Below are positions 1 through 7,887 of a stretch of DNA of 13,556 nucleotides, piece after piece. A model generated the notes under the pieces. It did not search any database and was not told the origin of the DNA. It saw nothing but the letters and a program-made list of their open reading frames with translations. A program made the translations under genes and the position numbers. Numbering within the stretch: the stretch's first letter is position 1; each line of letters opens with the position of its first letter. Origin of the DNA: an uncultured Amylibacter sp. (GTDB lineage: Bacteria > Pseudomonadota > Alphaproteobacteria > Rhodobacterales > Rhodobacteraceae); contig CALLAV010000025.1 of NCBI GenBank assembly GCA_938001995.1, positions 1-13,556 on the forward strand, in the 5' to 3' direction.

Positions 1-50
1 TTGATCTGGTCCTTGAGGATCGCAGAGATTTCTGCAGCTTGGATACCCAT
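1..50 (-). CDS. atpA: ATP synthase F1 subunit alpha, N-terminal fragment
   Basis: Only the first 16 codons lie in the window and the gene runs off the left edge. They read [16 protein letters not shown], the usual start of the alphaproteobacterial F1 alpha subunit, which forms the non-catalytic nucleotide-binding part of the alpha3-beta3 head. The ATG (50-48) shares one base with the TAA stop of atpH (52-50), giving a TAATG junction that suggests translational coupling. The order delta then alpha is the start of the usual alphaproteobacterial atpHAGDC operon; the later genes would lie outside the window. Confidence 0.93.
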   Translation of the reverse strand, partial: MGIQAAEISAILKDQI

Positions 51-610
51 TATCCGACCTCTTTCATTGCATTTTGAAGATTGGAGAGCTTGGATTTGAT
101 TGAGCTATCAATCATCTTCGAGCCCACTTTAACGATCAAACCGCCGATGAGGCTTTCATCGACGGAGACATTCACGATTACATCCTTGCCAACAGACGCT
201 TTCAGCGTTTTGGCGAGTTTGTCAGATTGCGCTTTGGTCAGCTTCTTAGCAGCCGTAACCTCTGCGGTAACTTCACCTTTTTCATCGGCAATCATGCCTT
301 TGACGGTGCTTACCAATTGGGGCAGTACGAAAAGACGACGCTTTTGCGCCATCAAACCGAGCGTATTTGCCACGATAGGTGTGAGTTTCATTTTTTTGCC
401 AATGGCGGCAACCGCAGCGGCGAGCTGATCGCGGGTGTATACTGGGTTGGTAATCAGTTCACCGAAATCAGTGCTCTCTTCCAACGCAGCGCCCAGCGCA
501 TCAAGATCTTTTTCCAAAGCGGGGAGTTTCTTGGCCTCTTTTGCCAATTCAAAAACCGCTGTCGCATAACGCGCAGCAATCCCTGAAGATATCGAACCAG
601 TATCTGACAC
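50..610 (-). CDS. atpH: ATP synthase F1 subunit delta (OSCP-like)
   Basis: A 186-residue delta subunit, the peripheral-stalk protein that links the F1 head to the b subunits and keeps the head from turning with the rotor. The N-terminal helical domain contains [18 protein letters not shown] (about residues 7-24), and the C-terminal part has the OSCP signature around [20 protein letters not shown]. The open frame extends upstream to an ATG at 685, but I chose the GTG at 610. It gives the normal family length, starts just before the conserved SGIAxRYA block, and has a GGAAGG Shine-Dalgarno sequence about 7 bases upstream. The upstream extension is unlike any delta subunit and crosses a hairpin. 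The gene is first in the atp operon and overlaps atpA by one base. Confidence 0.95.
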   Translation of the reverse strand: MSDTGSISSGIAARYATAVFELAKEAKKLPALEKDLDALGAALEESTDFGELITNPVYTRDQLAAAVAAIGKKMKLTPIVANTLGLMAQKRRLFVLPQLVSTVKGMIADEKGEVTAEVTAAKKLTKAQSDKLAKTLKASVGKDVIVNVSVDESLIGGLIVKVGSKMIDSSIKSKLSNLQNAMKEVG

Positions 611-634
611 GAAAACCCTTCCGAATTTCTCTGA

Positions 635-655
635 TGCCACCGCTCGTCGGTGGCA
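635..655 (-). promoter_or_regulatory. Hairpin in the atpH 5' leader
   Basis: TGCCACCG (635-642) and CGGTGGCA (648-655) form a perfect 8-base-pair stem with a 5-base loop. On the minus strand it lies about 25 bases upstream of the atpH GTG start and just before its Shine-Dalgarno sequence. No U-tract follows, so it is not a standard intrinsic terminator. A role in message stability or in access to the ribosome binding site is an inference. Confidence 0.5.
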
Positions 656-839
656 CTTGGATTTGCATACTTGTTGGGCAAGCAATTGCCTACCAAGCTA
701 AATCAGCGCGGTATTAGCAAAGCCTATGCCACGGCGCAATAACCCATTGCTAGGCAATTAAGAACGGTTATTGTTTGTTTTCAAAGCCTTACCAAAAGAC
801 GCGACAATCTGCACCGTCAGATTTGGATTTTTTTAGGAC

Positions 840-848
840 TTATCCACA
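840..848 (+). other. Consensus DnaA-box sequence (single)
   Basis: TTATCCACA matches the strong DnaA-box consensus exactly. It is single in this region, so it is not an origin. A lone box could titrate DnaA, tune atp transcription, or occur by chance. The three CGTCG-ending repeats at 861-891 lie just beside it. Confidence 0.35.
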
Positions 849-860
849 GGATTCAGGGCG

Positions 861-891
861 ATATTCGTCGGATTTCGTCGAATCTGCGTCG
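861..891 (+). repeat. Three short tandem repeats ending in CGTCG
   Basis: The units ATATTCGTCG, GATTTCGTCG and AATCTGCGTCG end at 870, 880 and 891, so the shared CGTCG core recurs every 10-11 bases, close to one helical turn. The units differ in their first halves. They are non-coding and lie upstream of the atp operon next to the DnaA-box sequence. This could be a protein-binding array or chance. Confidence 0.35.
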
Positions 892-939
892 TGTTGCCAA
901 AGGGTACTCTTTGAAAGTGATGGGCTAAGCCTGTCATTT

Positions 940-1707
940 TCACACCAAACCATCGCGTCCCTGCACGGGTTTGCCCACAGGCTGCGTCACCCCGCCCAGC
1001 GCTTCCAGCGGTTTGCGCACAACATCCGTAATGCCGCCCCGCTTGGGTGCGTGGACCTGCTTTGTCACTTCAACCATGACAGCACCAGCGGGCAAAACAA
1101 AAGACGCCTTACCCCCGAAACGTTCAAACCAATTCGCCGAGCGCACGACCCAAGAGCGATGGCTCGGCGGTGCAAACAGGGCAGAAACTTGCCGCAGTGG
1201 AACAAATTTGTGTTTGCGCAACTGCGATTCCAACTGACCCAAACTATAAGGCCGCCCAAATCCAAAGGGCGTTTTATCACGGCGTGCCCACATGCCTGTG
1301 CGGTTGGGCACAACAAACAGCGCTGTCCCCCCAGGCCCAAGAACCCGCCATATTTCATTAAGCAGATCAGCCTGCCGCTCACAGGTTTCAAGCCCATGCA
1401 GCACGATCAAACGATCCACCGTCCCTGTCGCAACAGGCCAAAGCGTTTCTTCGACCATTACTGAATGGTTCGGCATCCCGTCGGGCCAAGGCATTACACC
1501 CTGCTGACCCGGCATCAGGTTCATCACGCGCCGACTGTCCGCCAGAAACGGACGCAACATCGGCCCCGCAAAACCGAAACCCGCAACGGTTTGCCCTTTG
1601 GTGTTCGGCCACATCTGCACGATCCGCTCGCGCAAGGCACGCTGCGCGATCCGCCCCAGTTTGGTGCGATAATAAAAGGAATGAAGATCAACCACATCCA
1701 AGTGCAT
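940..1707 (-). CDS. Class I SAM-dependent methyltransferase
   Basis: A 255-residue protein with a Rossmann-type methyltransferase fold (Methyltransf_11-like). Motif I is GFGFAG at residues 43-48, the strand at 97-107 reads [11 protein letters not shown], and [10 protein letters not shown] (118-127) followed by FVVPNRTG is the usual late motif. The acceptor cannot be read from the sequence. The start MHLDVVDL at 1707 agrees with my memory of relatives from Rhodobacterales, where this gene often sits divergently beside gloB as here (63 bases to the gloB ATG). The Shine-Dalgarno sequence is weak. The C-terminal tail after about residue 222 is rich in Gly, Pro and Val and probably outside the fold. 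The family call is firm; the function is open. Confidence 0.88.
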   Translation of the reverse strand: MHLDVVDLHSFYYRTKLGRIAQRALRERIVQMWPNTKGQTVAGFGFAGPMLRPFLADSRRVMNLMPGQQGVMPWPDGMPNHSVMVEETLWPVATGTVDRLIVLHGLETCERQADLLNEIWRVLGPGGTALFVVPNRTGMWARRDKTPFGFGRPYSLGQLESQLRKHKFVPLRQVSALFAPPSHRSWVVRSANWFERFGGKASFVLPAGAVMVEVTKQVHAPKRGGITDVVRKPLEALGGVTQPVGKPVQGRDGLV

Positions 1708-1770
1708 TGCATCGACCCGATTGTTCAGCCAGAGTGATCGTCAAATAAGCACGAAGTGGACCAAAACACC

Positions 1771-2538
1771 ATGCCTCTCGAAGTCATCACCGTACCTTGC
1801 CTGTCTGATAACTATGCTTTCATCTTGCACGAAAGCGAAAGCGGGCAAACCGCTGTCGTTGATGTACCAGAGGCAAAGCCGATCCTCGGCGTGCTAAAGG
1901 ACATGGGCTGGTCCCTCGATCACATCCTGATCACGCACCACCACGACGATCACATCATGGGCGTGGAAGAAGTGCGCACTGCCACGGGTGCATCTGTTCA
2001 CGGCGGCGCACCCGATGCCTATCGCTTGCCACCGCTTGATACACAGCTTTCTGACGGGGACACTTTTCAGCTCGGCGCAGAATCCTGCCGCGTCATTGAT
2101 GTCTCTGGCCATACGCTCGGTCACATCGCATTCATCTTTGACAACGCGCTGGCGGCCTTTACCGCAGACAGCCTTATGGCGTGGGGCTGTGGTCGCGTGT
2201 TTGAAGGCACGATGGACATGCAATGGGCCACCATGCAGAAATTCCACGACCTGCCACGCGCCATGACGATCTATTCGGGCCACGAATACACCACCTCGAA
2301 CGGCAAATTTGCGCTAAGCATCGAACCCGACAACGAAAGCTATCAGGATCGTATGGCCGCAACCGAGGCCGCGCGCGCCAAAGGTGAACCCACAGTGCCA
2401 TCCAACCTAGGGCTGGAACTGGCTACGAACCCGTTTTTGCGGGCCAATCATCCCAAGGTGAAAGAAGCGCTTGGCATGCAAGATGCAACCGACGCCGAGG
2501 TCTTTACCGAAATCCGCACCCGCAAAGACAACTTTTAA
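1771..2538 (+). CDS. gloB: Hydroxyacylglutathione hydrolase (glyoxalase II)
   Basis: A 255-residue metallo-beta-lactamase-fold enzyme that hydrolyses S-lactoylglutathione to D-lactate and glutathione, the second step of methylglyoxal detoxification in the cytoplasm. The metal-binding motif THHHDDH lies at residues 55-61. The other expected ligands are H114 (SGHTLGH), D133 (TADSLMAWGCG) and H171 (GHEYT). The C-terminal glutathione-binding region ends in RKDNF, as expected. A GTG five codons upstream (1756) keeps the frame open, but the ATG at 1771 gives the usual start MPLEVITVPCLSDNYAF and the usual family length. It is first in a plus-strand run with the PPOX-like gene 15 bases downstream. 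No glyoxalase I gene is in the window. Confidence 0.96.
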   Translation: MPLEVITVPCLSDNYAFILHESESGQTAVVDVPEAKPILGVLKDMGWSLDHILITHHHDDHIMGVEEVRTATGASVHGGAPDAYRLPPLDTQLSDGDTFQLGAESCRVIDVSGHTLGHIAFIFDNALAAFTADSLMAWGCGRVFEGTMDMQWATMQKFHDLPRAMTIYSGHEYTTSNGKFALSIEPDNESYQDRMAATEAARAKGEPTVPSNLGLELATNPFLRANHPKVKEALGMQDATDAEVFTEIRTRKDNF

Positions 2539-2553
2539 ACGGAATCCAGCACT

Positions 2554-3105
2554 GTGGCCGATAAATTCGACAGCATGTCCGAACAGCATCAGGATTTTCT
2601 GTCCCGTCAGAAGATCTTCTTTGCTGGCTCTGCTGCACCGACGGGCCGCGTGAACATCTCACCACGTCCAACGGATGTGTTTCGCATTATCAATGCGAAC
2701 CGTGTGGCCTATCTGGACTATATCGGGTCAGGCAACGAAACAGCGGCCCACACCCGCATTTTGCCGCGCATGACCATCATGACCTGCGCCTTCGAAGGCC
2801 CGCCGCGTATTCTGCGCCTGTATGGTACGGCTTCGACATACCAAACGGGTACCCCCGAATTTGAAACGCTGTTAGCGGATCATTACGATGGGACGGCCCC
2901 GCGAAACGCGCGTCAGATTGTTGTGCTGGATATTGATCTGGTGCAAACCTCTTGTGGGTACGGTGTGCCGTTATTTGAACACCAAGGGGATCGCCCCAAC
3001 CTGACCCGCTGGGCAGACGCAAAATCGGACGCAGAGCTGGTTGACTACAGACGCGAAAAGAATTCTCAAAGCATCGATGGCTTTGATACCGGACATATCG
3101 ACTAA
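2554..3105 (+). CDS. Pyridoxamine 5'-phosphate oxidase family protein (FMN split barrel)
   Basis: A 183-residue protein of the PNPOx-like FMN-binding split-barrel group. The N-terminal half contains the barrel: FFAGSAAPTGRVNISP (about 22-37), VAYLDYIGSGNETAAH (about 51-66) and the FEGPPRILRLYGTAS block, typical of relatives that bind FMN or similar cofactors. It is not the PdxH enzyme itself. The distal part has a conserved-looking VQTSCGYGVPLFEHQGDR segment, as in the wider family of this length. The start is a GTG at 2554, in frame and 15 bases after gloB; an ATG at 2575 (MSEQHQDF) is the alternative, and neither has a strong Shine-Dalgarno sequence. The substrate is unknown. Proximity suggests co-transcription with gloB. 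Confidence 0.85.
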   Translation: MADKFDSMSEQHQDFLSRQKIFFAGSAAPTGRVNISPRPTDVFRIINANRVAYLDYIGSGNETAAHTRILPRMTIMTCAFEGPPRILRLYGTASTYQTGTPEFETLLADHYDGTAPRNARQIVVLDIDLVQTSCGYGVPLFEHQGDRPNLTRWADAKSDAELVDYRREKNSQSIDGFDTGHID

Positions 3106-3126
3106 CCCCAAAGACGGGCATTAAAC

Positions 3127-3903
3127 ATGGCACTAAAAGACTGGTTTGACCCCAAAGACACTGGCCCTGCGCTGAAATCTGGCCCTGTGCGTGTGGGGTG
3201 GTTGCTGAACGAACAACGATCTGGCGTGGTTTACTATCCCCCAGAACGCATCCGTTCGGTTGAGATGAACAAGAAACACGCGAAATCCGCGTCACGCTGT
3301 CCAGCCATTGTGAACATGGAAAGCCGCTATTTCATGGTTCGCGTGCCCTATGATTTGCACCTTCGGCTGGTGCGCGATGACAAAGGCAAAGCGGGTCTAC
3401 GCAATATGGCAGGCGAAACCAGTGCCGTGCGGAGCAACATTCTGAGCAAAAAGCTACATCTGACTGCGGAACACGAATGGCGTTATCCTGATCGCCCAAC
3501 GGTTCAGGTATCTTTGCCCTATACCTTTATTGCAGATGAACCTGTCTACATGACACAGCTTTCAGCCTTCATGCACTATTCCAAGGTTAGCATGCCTGGC
3601 ACAATTTTTGGTGGCCGCTTTGCAATCAACAATTGGCCACGCCCTTTGATGTGGGCGTTTGAATGGCATGATCCCAAGCAGGATTTGATCCTAAAACGCG
3701 GGCAGCCTTGGTTCTATGTGACGTTTGAAACTCTGCCTCAAGACCGTTCCGTTTCTGTGGTAGAGGCAGAATTGACGCCCGAGTTAGAGAAATTCATGGA
3801 TCATACATCTGCGGCAGTGAATTACGTGAACCAGTCGTTCAACCTGTTCAAAGACGCCGAACGTGTACGCCCAGAAACATTGTTGGTTCCCGTAAAGCGC
3901 TAA
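3127..3903 (+). CDS. Conserved-looking protein of unknown function
   Basis: A 258-residue soluble protein without a signal peptide or membrane segment. I do not recognise a named family. Visible features are a hydrophilic N-terminus (KDWFDPKDTG), a CPAIVNMESRYFMVRVPYDLHLRLV block at about 58-82, an acidic-aromatic VSLPYTFIADEPVYMTQL block in the middle, and NWPRPLMWAFEWHDP with RGQPWFYVTFE at about 174-208. The many aromatic residues in beta-rich segments suggest a beta-sandwich or barrel, which is inference. The ATG at 3127 follows the PPOX-like gene by 21 bases, so it is probably the last gene of the gloB run. Its TAA stop overlaps the stop of the convergent HTH gene. Coding is well supported by length and codon use. 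Confidence 0.85.
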   Translation: MALKDWFDPKDTGPALKSGPVRVGWLLNEQRSGVVYYPPERIRSVEMNKKHAKSASRCPAIVNMESRYFMVRVPYDLHLRLVRDDKGKAGLRNMAGETSAVRSNILSKKLHLTAEHEWRYPDRPTVQVSLPYTFIADEPVYMTQLSAFMHYSKVSMPGTIFGGRFAINNWPRPLMWAFEWHDPKQDLILKRGQPWFYVTFETLPQDRSVSVVEAELTPELEKFMDHTSAAVNYVNQSFNLFKDAERVRPETLLVPVKR

Positions 3904-4112
3904 GCGTCGTCTGGGGAATATTCCAACAAATCTGCGGGCTGGCAGTCCAATTCACGACAAATCGCACCGAGGGTTTCAAAGCGCACGCCGCGAACCTTGC
4001 CTGATTTGAGCAGGCTGAGGTTCTGTTCGGTGATCCCGATACGTTCCGCCAGCTCCTTTGAGCGCATTTTGCGCAGGGCTAGCATCACATCCAAACGAAC
4101 AATGATCGCCAT
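3900..4112 (-). CDS. Small Cro/CI-type HTH regulator (YozG-like)
   Basis: A 70-residue DNA-binding protein made almost entirely of one XRE-type helix-turn-helix. LRKMRSKELAERIGIT is followed by the recognition-helix region TEQNLSLLKSGKVRG and then by FETLGAICRELDCQPADLLEY. Such YozG-like regulators commonly sit next to DUF2975 membrane proteins, as here. The ATG (4112-4110) shares one base with the TGA stop of the upstream DUF2975 gene, and its Shine-Dalgarno AAGGAG lies inside the last codons of that gene. It probably controls its own operon through the repeats near 5240 (inference). Its stop codon overlaps the stop of the convergent gene (3900-3903). Confidence 0.93.
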   Translation of the reverse strand: MAIIVRLDVMLALRKMRSKELAERIGITEQNLSLLKSGKVRGVRFETLGAICRELDCQPADLLEYSPDDA

Positions 4113-4657
4113 CAGACAAACTCCTTGTTCGTTTGCTCGACTTCTATTGCCTCTCGCATAACCCAGCCGAACATGAATAGCACCAGCGCGAGCGCAATTG
4201 TTTTGTAATCCGTCGGATCATAGGCCCATTGGATCGGCTCTTGGTTCACAAGGTTATGCTTTGTCAGCAAGTACCAATCCACCGCGCCAAACAACTGGTC
4301 TGCAATCATGGCAATGATTAGCAATCCGCCAACATGTTGCACCGCCCGCGCTGTGACCGCGTCAAAGATCAGCCCTTTGCGGCATCGGTTCAAAAGGTGC
4401 AATGCTGCGATGACGGCAACGGTCGACGCCAAAATGACAAACATCCAGATACAAAAATACGTCACCCGCGTGCTTTGCGCGATGATAGCGCTGTCTTCGA
4501 CGCGCCAATGATTGATCCACATATCTGGCTCACCAAGCGAAAAGCGATACGCCCGCCCGACAGACCGATACAGGTAATACACTAAATACGCAGACGTGAG
4601 AGCGATCATAACCGTTGAAAATCCCTGAACCCGCGCTTTGAAAACCTGTGGCGTCAT
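4112..4657 (-). CDS. DUF2975 membrane protein, second copy
   Basis: A 181-residue protein with four predicted membrane helices: FSTVMIALTSAYLVYYLYRS, TYFCIWMFVILASTVAVIAA, VGGLLIIAMIADQLFGAVDW and TIALALVLFMFGWVMREAI. It resembles the upstream copy in YLVYYLYRS, YFCxWM and the C-terminal EFV, so the two arose by duplication and have diverged strongly. The frame extends upstream to 4711, but the ATG at 4657 (MTPQVFK) is preferred. It shares one base with the stop of the first copy and has a GAGGAG Shine-Dalgarno sequence. The function of DUF2975 is unknown; a membrane partner that signals to the HTH regulator is a reasonable guess. Confidence 0.88.
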   Translation of the reverse strand: MTPQVFKARVQGFSTVMIALTSAYLVYYLYRSVGRAYRFSLGEPDMWINHWRVEDSAIIAQSTRVTYFCIWMFVILASTVAVIAALHLLNRCRKGLIFDAVTARAVQHVGGLLIIAMIADQLFGAVDWYLLTKHNLVNQEPIQWAYDPTDYKTIALALVLFMFGWVMREAIEVEQTNKEFV

Positions 4658-5190
4658 TAGACGAACTCCTCGTTTTCTTGGCGCATCAACAGCGCACTTT
4701 TCATGACCCAAGCCAGCATAATGACCCCTGCCCCAAGCAGCATGATCCCAGCCTCCGATGAATCGTAAACAAATGTGATGTCACGCCGTTCCGTTTCATT
4801 TTGAAAGGTAATCATCCAAGCCCAAACAGACGACGCGGCCATAATCGCGAAGCCTGCGATGACAGCGGACACGCCAACGCGGTTAAGGGCGTGGATCATC
4901 TGCACACTGAAATAGCCACCAGACCGGATCAGGTTTGCAAAATGCATCGCGACCAGCAACATCACAGTTGTGGCTGTGATCGACACCATCCAAACACAGA
5001 AATACGCCAAGCGCAGCCAGAACGGAATGTCCACCACGCCGCGCACAAGGTAATGTTGCTCCCATAGGCTGTGATCCACAAAAGAGAACTGGACCAAAAA
5101 CCACGCCGAACGATACAGGTAATAAACCAGAAAAACGCCCAGCGCGATCAGGACAAGAGTTGAGACCGCTTTCACATAGGATGTGGGCAT
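4657..5190 (-). CDS. DUF2975 membrane protein, first copy
   Basis: A 177-residue protein with four predicted membrane helices (about residues 8-27, 60-83, 104-127 and 148-168). The segment between helices 2 and 3, SGGYFSVQMIHALNRVGV, has the GYFS and L-R-VG pattern typical of DUF2975, more canonical than in the second copy. It is first in a three-gene minus-strand operon (DUF2975, DUF2975, HTH) in which every junction is a one-base stop/start overlap. The start at 5190 (MPTSYVKAV) follows an AAGAGG sequence. A promoter with a perfect TTGACA -35 box lies just upstream. No function is known; its role in sensing with the small HTH protein is inference. Confidence 0.9.
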   Translation of the reverse strand: MPTSYVKAVSTLVLIALGVFLVYYLYRSAWFLVQFSFVDHSLWEQHYLVRGVVDIPFWLRLAYFCVWMVSITATTVMLLVAMHFANLIRSGGYFSVQMIHALNRVGVSAVIAGFAIMAASSVWAWMITFQNETERRDITFVYDSSEAGIMLLGAGVIMLAWVMKSALLMRQENEEFV

Positions 5191-5225
5191 ACCTTGCCTC
5201 TTTCGTTGAAATTACTGTTTTACGA

Positions 5226-5255
5226 TAATTAATTGTTCTTTTGTCGATTTGTCAA
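5226..5255 (-). promoter_or_regulatory. Predicted promoter of the DUF2975/HTH operon
   Basis: On the minus strand a perfect TTGACA -35 box (5255-5250) is followed after 18 bases by the AT-rich TAATTA (5231-5226); a 17-base spacing gives TTAATT. The -10 match is poor. The predicted transcription start is about 28 bases before the ATG at 5190, a normal leader length. The -35 box lies inside one of the repeats at 5233-5275. Confidence 0.4.
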
Positions 5256-5275
5256 TGTAAAACCCGATTGTCGAT
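5233..5275 (+). repeat. Array of 8-base direct repeats, candidate operator
   Basis: TTGTTCTT (5233-5240), TTGTCGAT (5241-5248) and TTGTCAAT (5249-5256) are head to tail, and a second exact TTGTCGAT follows at 5268-5275. The third unit contains the -35 box of the DUF2975/HTH operon on the opposite strand. Position and repetition fit an operator for the small HTH protein encoded in that operon, but no binding evidence exists. The same region is upstream of clpA. Confidence 0.45.
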
Positions 5276-5431
5276 GACTGCAAACGCATCAAATTCGACT
5301 CTGTTACAAAGTTTTTACAGTTAATTTGCTAAAAAGGCCTTGAAGGTTTTCCATTCTCGCCGAAGTCTATGGGAAAGGGATCACCCCGCGTTTGTAGGGA
5401 GCGCGACAGAAACGGAAGTGTGGGTTCAAAT

Positions 5432-7753
5432 ATGCCATCTTTTTCGAGCAGCCTAGAAAACGCGATCCACGCAGCGCTTGCGCATGCGAACGATCGAAAA
5501 CACGAGCTTGCAACACTGGAACATCTGCTTCTCGCTTTGATCGACGAAGTGGACGCCGCACAAGTGATGCGCGCGTGTGAAGTTGACCTTGAAGGTCTGC
5601 GCAAAACAGTGACGCAATTCTTGGATTCCGAACTCGACAGTCTTGTGTCAGAGGTCGAAGGATCAGAGGCCGCGCCGACGACCGCTTTCCAGCGTGTTAT
5701 TCAGCGTGCAGCCATTCATGTGCAGTCTTCAGGACGCAACGATGTGACAGGGGCCAACGTCCTTGTCGCAATCTTTGCCGAACGGGAATCCCATGCGGCC
5801 TATTTCCTGCAAGAACAGGACATGACCCGCTATGACGCGGTGAACTACATTTCGCACGGCGTGGCCAAGGATCCGAACTTTGGCGAAGACCGTCCGCTGA
5901 CAGGATCCGATGACATCGAAGATTTGAACTTTGAAGCAGACGAGGCGACCAAAGAAGAAACCGCGCTGCAAAAATACTGTGTCGATCTAAATGCGAAAGC
6001 TGCCGAAGGCGACATTGATCCGCTGATCGGTCGCGACCACGAAGTCGAACGCTGCATTCAGGTGCTGTGCCGCCGTCGCAAAAACAACCCGATCCTTGTG
6101 GGTGATCCAGGTGTGGGCAAAACCGCCATCGCCGAAGGGCTCGCCAACAAAATCGTGCAAGGGGACACCCCGGATGTTTTGCTTGGCGCGACGATCTATT
6201 CGCTCGACATGGGCGCATTGCTGGCGGGCACACGGTATCGCGGTGATTTTGAGGAGCGCCTCAAGGCTGTGATGACCGAAATGGAAGAGCACGAAGACGC
6301 GGTTCTGTTCATTGACGAAATCCACACAGTTATCGGTGCTGGCGCCACGTCTGGCGGCGCAATGGATGCGTCCAACCTGCTGAAACCTGCATTGCAGGGC
6401 GGTAAACTGCGCTGCATGGGCTCCACCACCTACAAAGAATACCGTCAACACTTTGAAAAAGACCGCGCCCTGTCGCGTCGTTTCCAAAAGATCGACGTGA
6501 ATGAGCCTTCTGTCGAAGATGCGGTTAAAATCCTGCAAGGATTGAAGCCAAACTTTGAAGAGCATCACAACATCACCTACACCCCCGAAGCGATCCGCAC
6601 CTCTGTGGAGCTGGCCGCGCGCTATATCCATGACCGCAAACTGCCTGACAAAGCCATCGACGTGATCGATGAGGCAGGCGCACATCAGCGGATCATTCCC
6701 GAAGACAAACGGGTGAAAACCATCGACGTGCCCCAGATCGAAGAAGTGGTCGCCAAAATCGCCCGCATACCACCAAAGACTGTGTCCAAAGACGACGCGG
6801 AGGTATTGCGCGATCTCGAAGCGAACCTCAAACGTGTTGTGTTTGGCCAAGACGACGCGATCGAAGCACTGACAGCCGCGATCAAACTGTCCCGCGCGGG
6901 TCTGCGCGAACCAGAAAAGCCCATTGGCAACTACCTGTTCGCAGGACCAACAGGCGTCGGTAAGACCGAGGTGGCAAAACAACTGTCCGACACACTCGGC
7001 GTGGAATTGCTGCGCTTTGATATGTCCGAATACATGGAGAAACATGCGATCAGCCGTCTGATCGGTGCGCCTCCAGGCTATGTCGGTTTTGATCAGGGTG
7101 GTTTGCTCACCGATGGTGTGGATCAGAACCCACATTGCGTGTTGCTGCTGGATGAAGTCGAAAAGGCCCATCCAGACGTGTTCAACATCCTGTTGCAGGT
7201 GATGGATCACGGCAAGCTGACAGATCACAACGGCCGCACAACGGATTTCCGCAATGTGGTGCTGATCATGACATCAAATGCTGGCGCATCCGAGGCAGCA
7301 AAAGAAGCCATTGGATTTGGACGCTCGCGCCGCGAAGGCGAAGACACTGCTGCGATTGAAAAACTGTTCACACCAGAATTCCGCAACCGTTTGGATGCTG
7401 TGATTTCATTCGCACCGCTTGGCAAAAAGACCATCGCAAAAGTCGTGGACAAGTTCATCTTGCAGCTTGAAGCCCAGCTGATGGATCGCAACGTGGTGTT
7501 TGAATTGACACCTGCGGCGGCAGCATGGCTCGGCGACAAGGGTTACGACAGTAAAATGGGCGCGCGCCCATTGTCCCGCGTGATCCAAGAACATGTGAAG
7601 AAACCACTGGCAGAGGAATTGCTGTTCGGCAAACTGACCAAAGGCGGACTTGTCAAAGTCTCCGTCAAGGATGGCGAGTTGGAACTGACGATGGAGCCGC
7701 CAGAAAAGCGGCGCATTCCAAAATCAAAGCCACCTCTACTTACGGCTGAGTAA
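5432..7753 (+). CDS. clpA: ATP-dependent Clp protease ATP-binding subunit ClpA
   Basis: A 773-residue AAA+ unfoldase that threads proteins into the ClpP peptidase in the cytoplasm; with the adaptor ClpS it handles N-end-rule substrates. Order of parts: Clp N-domain (about 1-145), acidic linker, first ATPase with Walker A GDPGVGKT (224-231) and Walker B VLFIDE (291-296), second ATPase with GPTGVGKT (505-512) and VLLLDE (570-575), the ClpP-contacting loop with IGF (627-629), an arginine near FRNRLD (650-655) and the C-terminal D2-small domain. There is no long coiled-coil middle domain, which separates it from ClpB. The frame opens at 5369 but [16 protein letters not shown] at 5432 is the family start; its Shine-Dalgarno sequence is weak. 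clpS is not adjacent. A terminator follows at 7832. Confidence 0.97.
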   Translation: MPSFSSSLENAIHAALAHANDRKHELATLEHLLLALIDEVDAAQVMRACEVDLEGLRKTVTQFLDSELDSLVSEVEGSEAAPTTAFQRVIQRAAIHVQSSGRNDVTGANVLVAIFAERESHAAYFLQEQDMTRYDAVNYISHGVAKDPNFGEDRPLTGSDDIEDLNFEADEATKEETALQKYCVDLNAKAAEGDIDPLIGRDHEVERCIQVLCRRRKNNPILVGDPGVGKTAIAEGLANKIVQGDTPDVLLGATIYSLDMGALLAGTRYRGDFEERLKAVMTEMEEHEDAVLFIDEIHTVIGAGATSGGAMDASNLLKPALQGGKLRCMGSTTYKEYRQHFEKDRALSRRFQKIDVNEPSVEDAVKILQGLKPNFEEHHNITYTPEAIRTSVELAARYIHDRKLPDKAIDVIDEAGAHQRIIPEDKRVKTIDVPQIEEVVAKIARIPPKTVSKDDAEVLRDLEANLKRVVFGQDDAIEALTAAIKLSRAGLREPEKPIGNYLFAGPTGVGKTEVAKQLSDTLGVELLRFDMSEYMEKHAISRLIGAPPGYVGFDQGGLLTDGVDQNPHCVLLLDEVEKAHPDVFNILLQVMDHGKLTDHNGRTTDFRNVVLIMTSNAGASEAAKEAIGFGRSRREGEDTAAIEKLFTPEFRNRLDAVISFAPLGKKTIAKVVDKFILQLEAQLMDRNVVFELTPAAAAWLGDKGYDSKMGARPLSRVIQEHVKKPLAEELLFGKLTKGGLVKVSVKDGELELTMEPPEKRRIPKSKPPLLTAE

Positions 7754-7831
7754 AAACACGTTAAGCATGTGAAAAGGACGTGAAATACCGTATCTTTTCA
7801 ATAATATACTGTGCATTTGCTTGTATTAGAC

Positions 7832-7867
7832 AAACCCTTACGGCAAGTTAGGCCGTAAGGGTTTTTT
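7832..7867 (+). terminator. Strong intrinsic terminator after clpA
   Basis: AAACCCTTACGGC (7832-7844) pairs perfectly with GCCGTAAGGGTTT (7852-7864) around a 7-base loop, and six T residues run from 7862 to 7867. It is the clearest terminator in the window and lies 78 bases after the clpA stop. The adenylate cyclase TTG start is only 20 bases beyond the T run, so it may also act as an attenuator for that gene. Confidence 0.9.
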
Positions 7868-7887
7868 CTTTACCATTTGGTGAATAT

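Larger units (their letters stand above)
611..939. other. Intergenic region between the methyltransferase gene and atpH
   Basis: This 329-base stretch separates two minus-strand genes and should contain the promoter of the atp operon. I see no convincing gene: the plus-strand open frame that starts at 775 is the shadow of the methyltransferase. A possible minus-strand promoter is TTGCGC, 17 bases, TAATAC just upstream of position 690, but the match is poor and I do not call it. The region also holds a hairpin next to atpH, a consensus DnaA-box sequence and short repeats, listed separately. It is AT-richer than the flanking genes between about 690 and 840. Confidence 0.7.

Noticed and set aside
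611..685. N-terminal extension of atpH to the ATG at 685
   Set aside because: It adds 25 residues not seen in delta subunits, crosses the leader hairpin, and the GTG at 610 has a good Shine-Dalgarno and gives the usual length.
806..834. Plus-strand terminator: AATCTG/CAGATT stem followed by a T run
   Set aside because: The stem is only six weak base pairs, the T run starts several bases later, and no plus-strand gene ends upstream.
775..1464. Long plus-strand open frame of 229 codons opposite the methyltransferase
   Set aside because: It is antisense to a clear methyltransferase gene, its product looks like no family and has runs of Arg, Pro and His typical of shadow frames.
5339..5371. Heat-shock (sigma-32) promoter of clpA starting with CTTGAA at 5339-5344
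   Set aside because: The -35-like element is good but a TCTAT -10 element lies too far away (21 bases), so the spacing does not fit the consensus.
5987..7228. 413-codon minus-strand open frame inside clpA
   Set aside because: It lies fully antisense to the strongly conserved clpA ATPase domains and its translation is rich in Cys, His, Phe and Gln, as in shadow frames of this genome.
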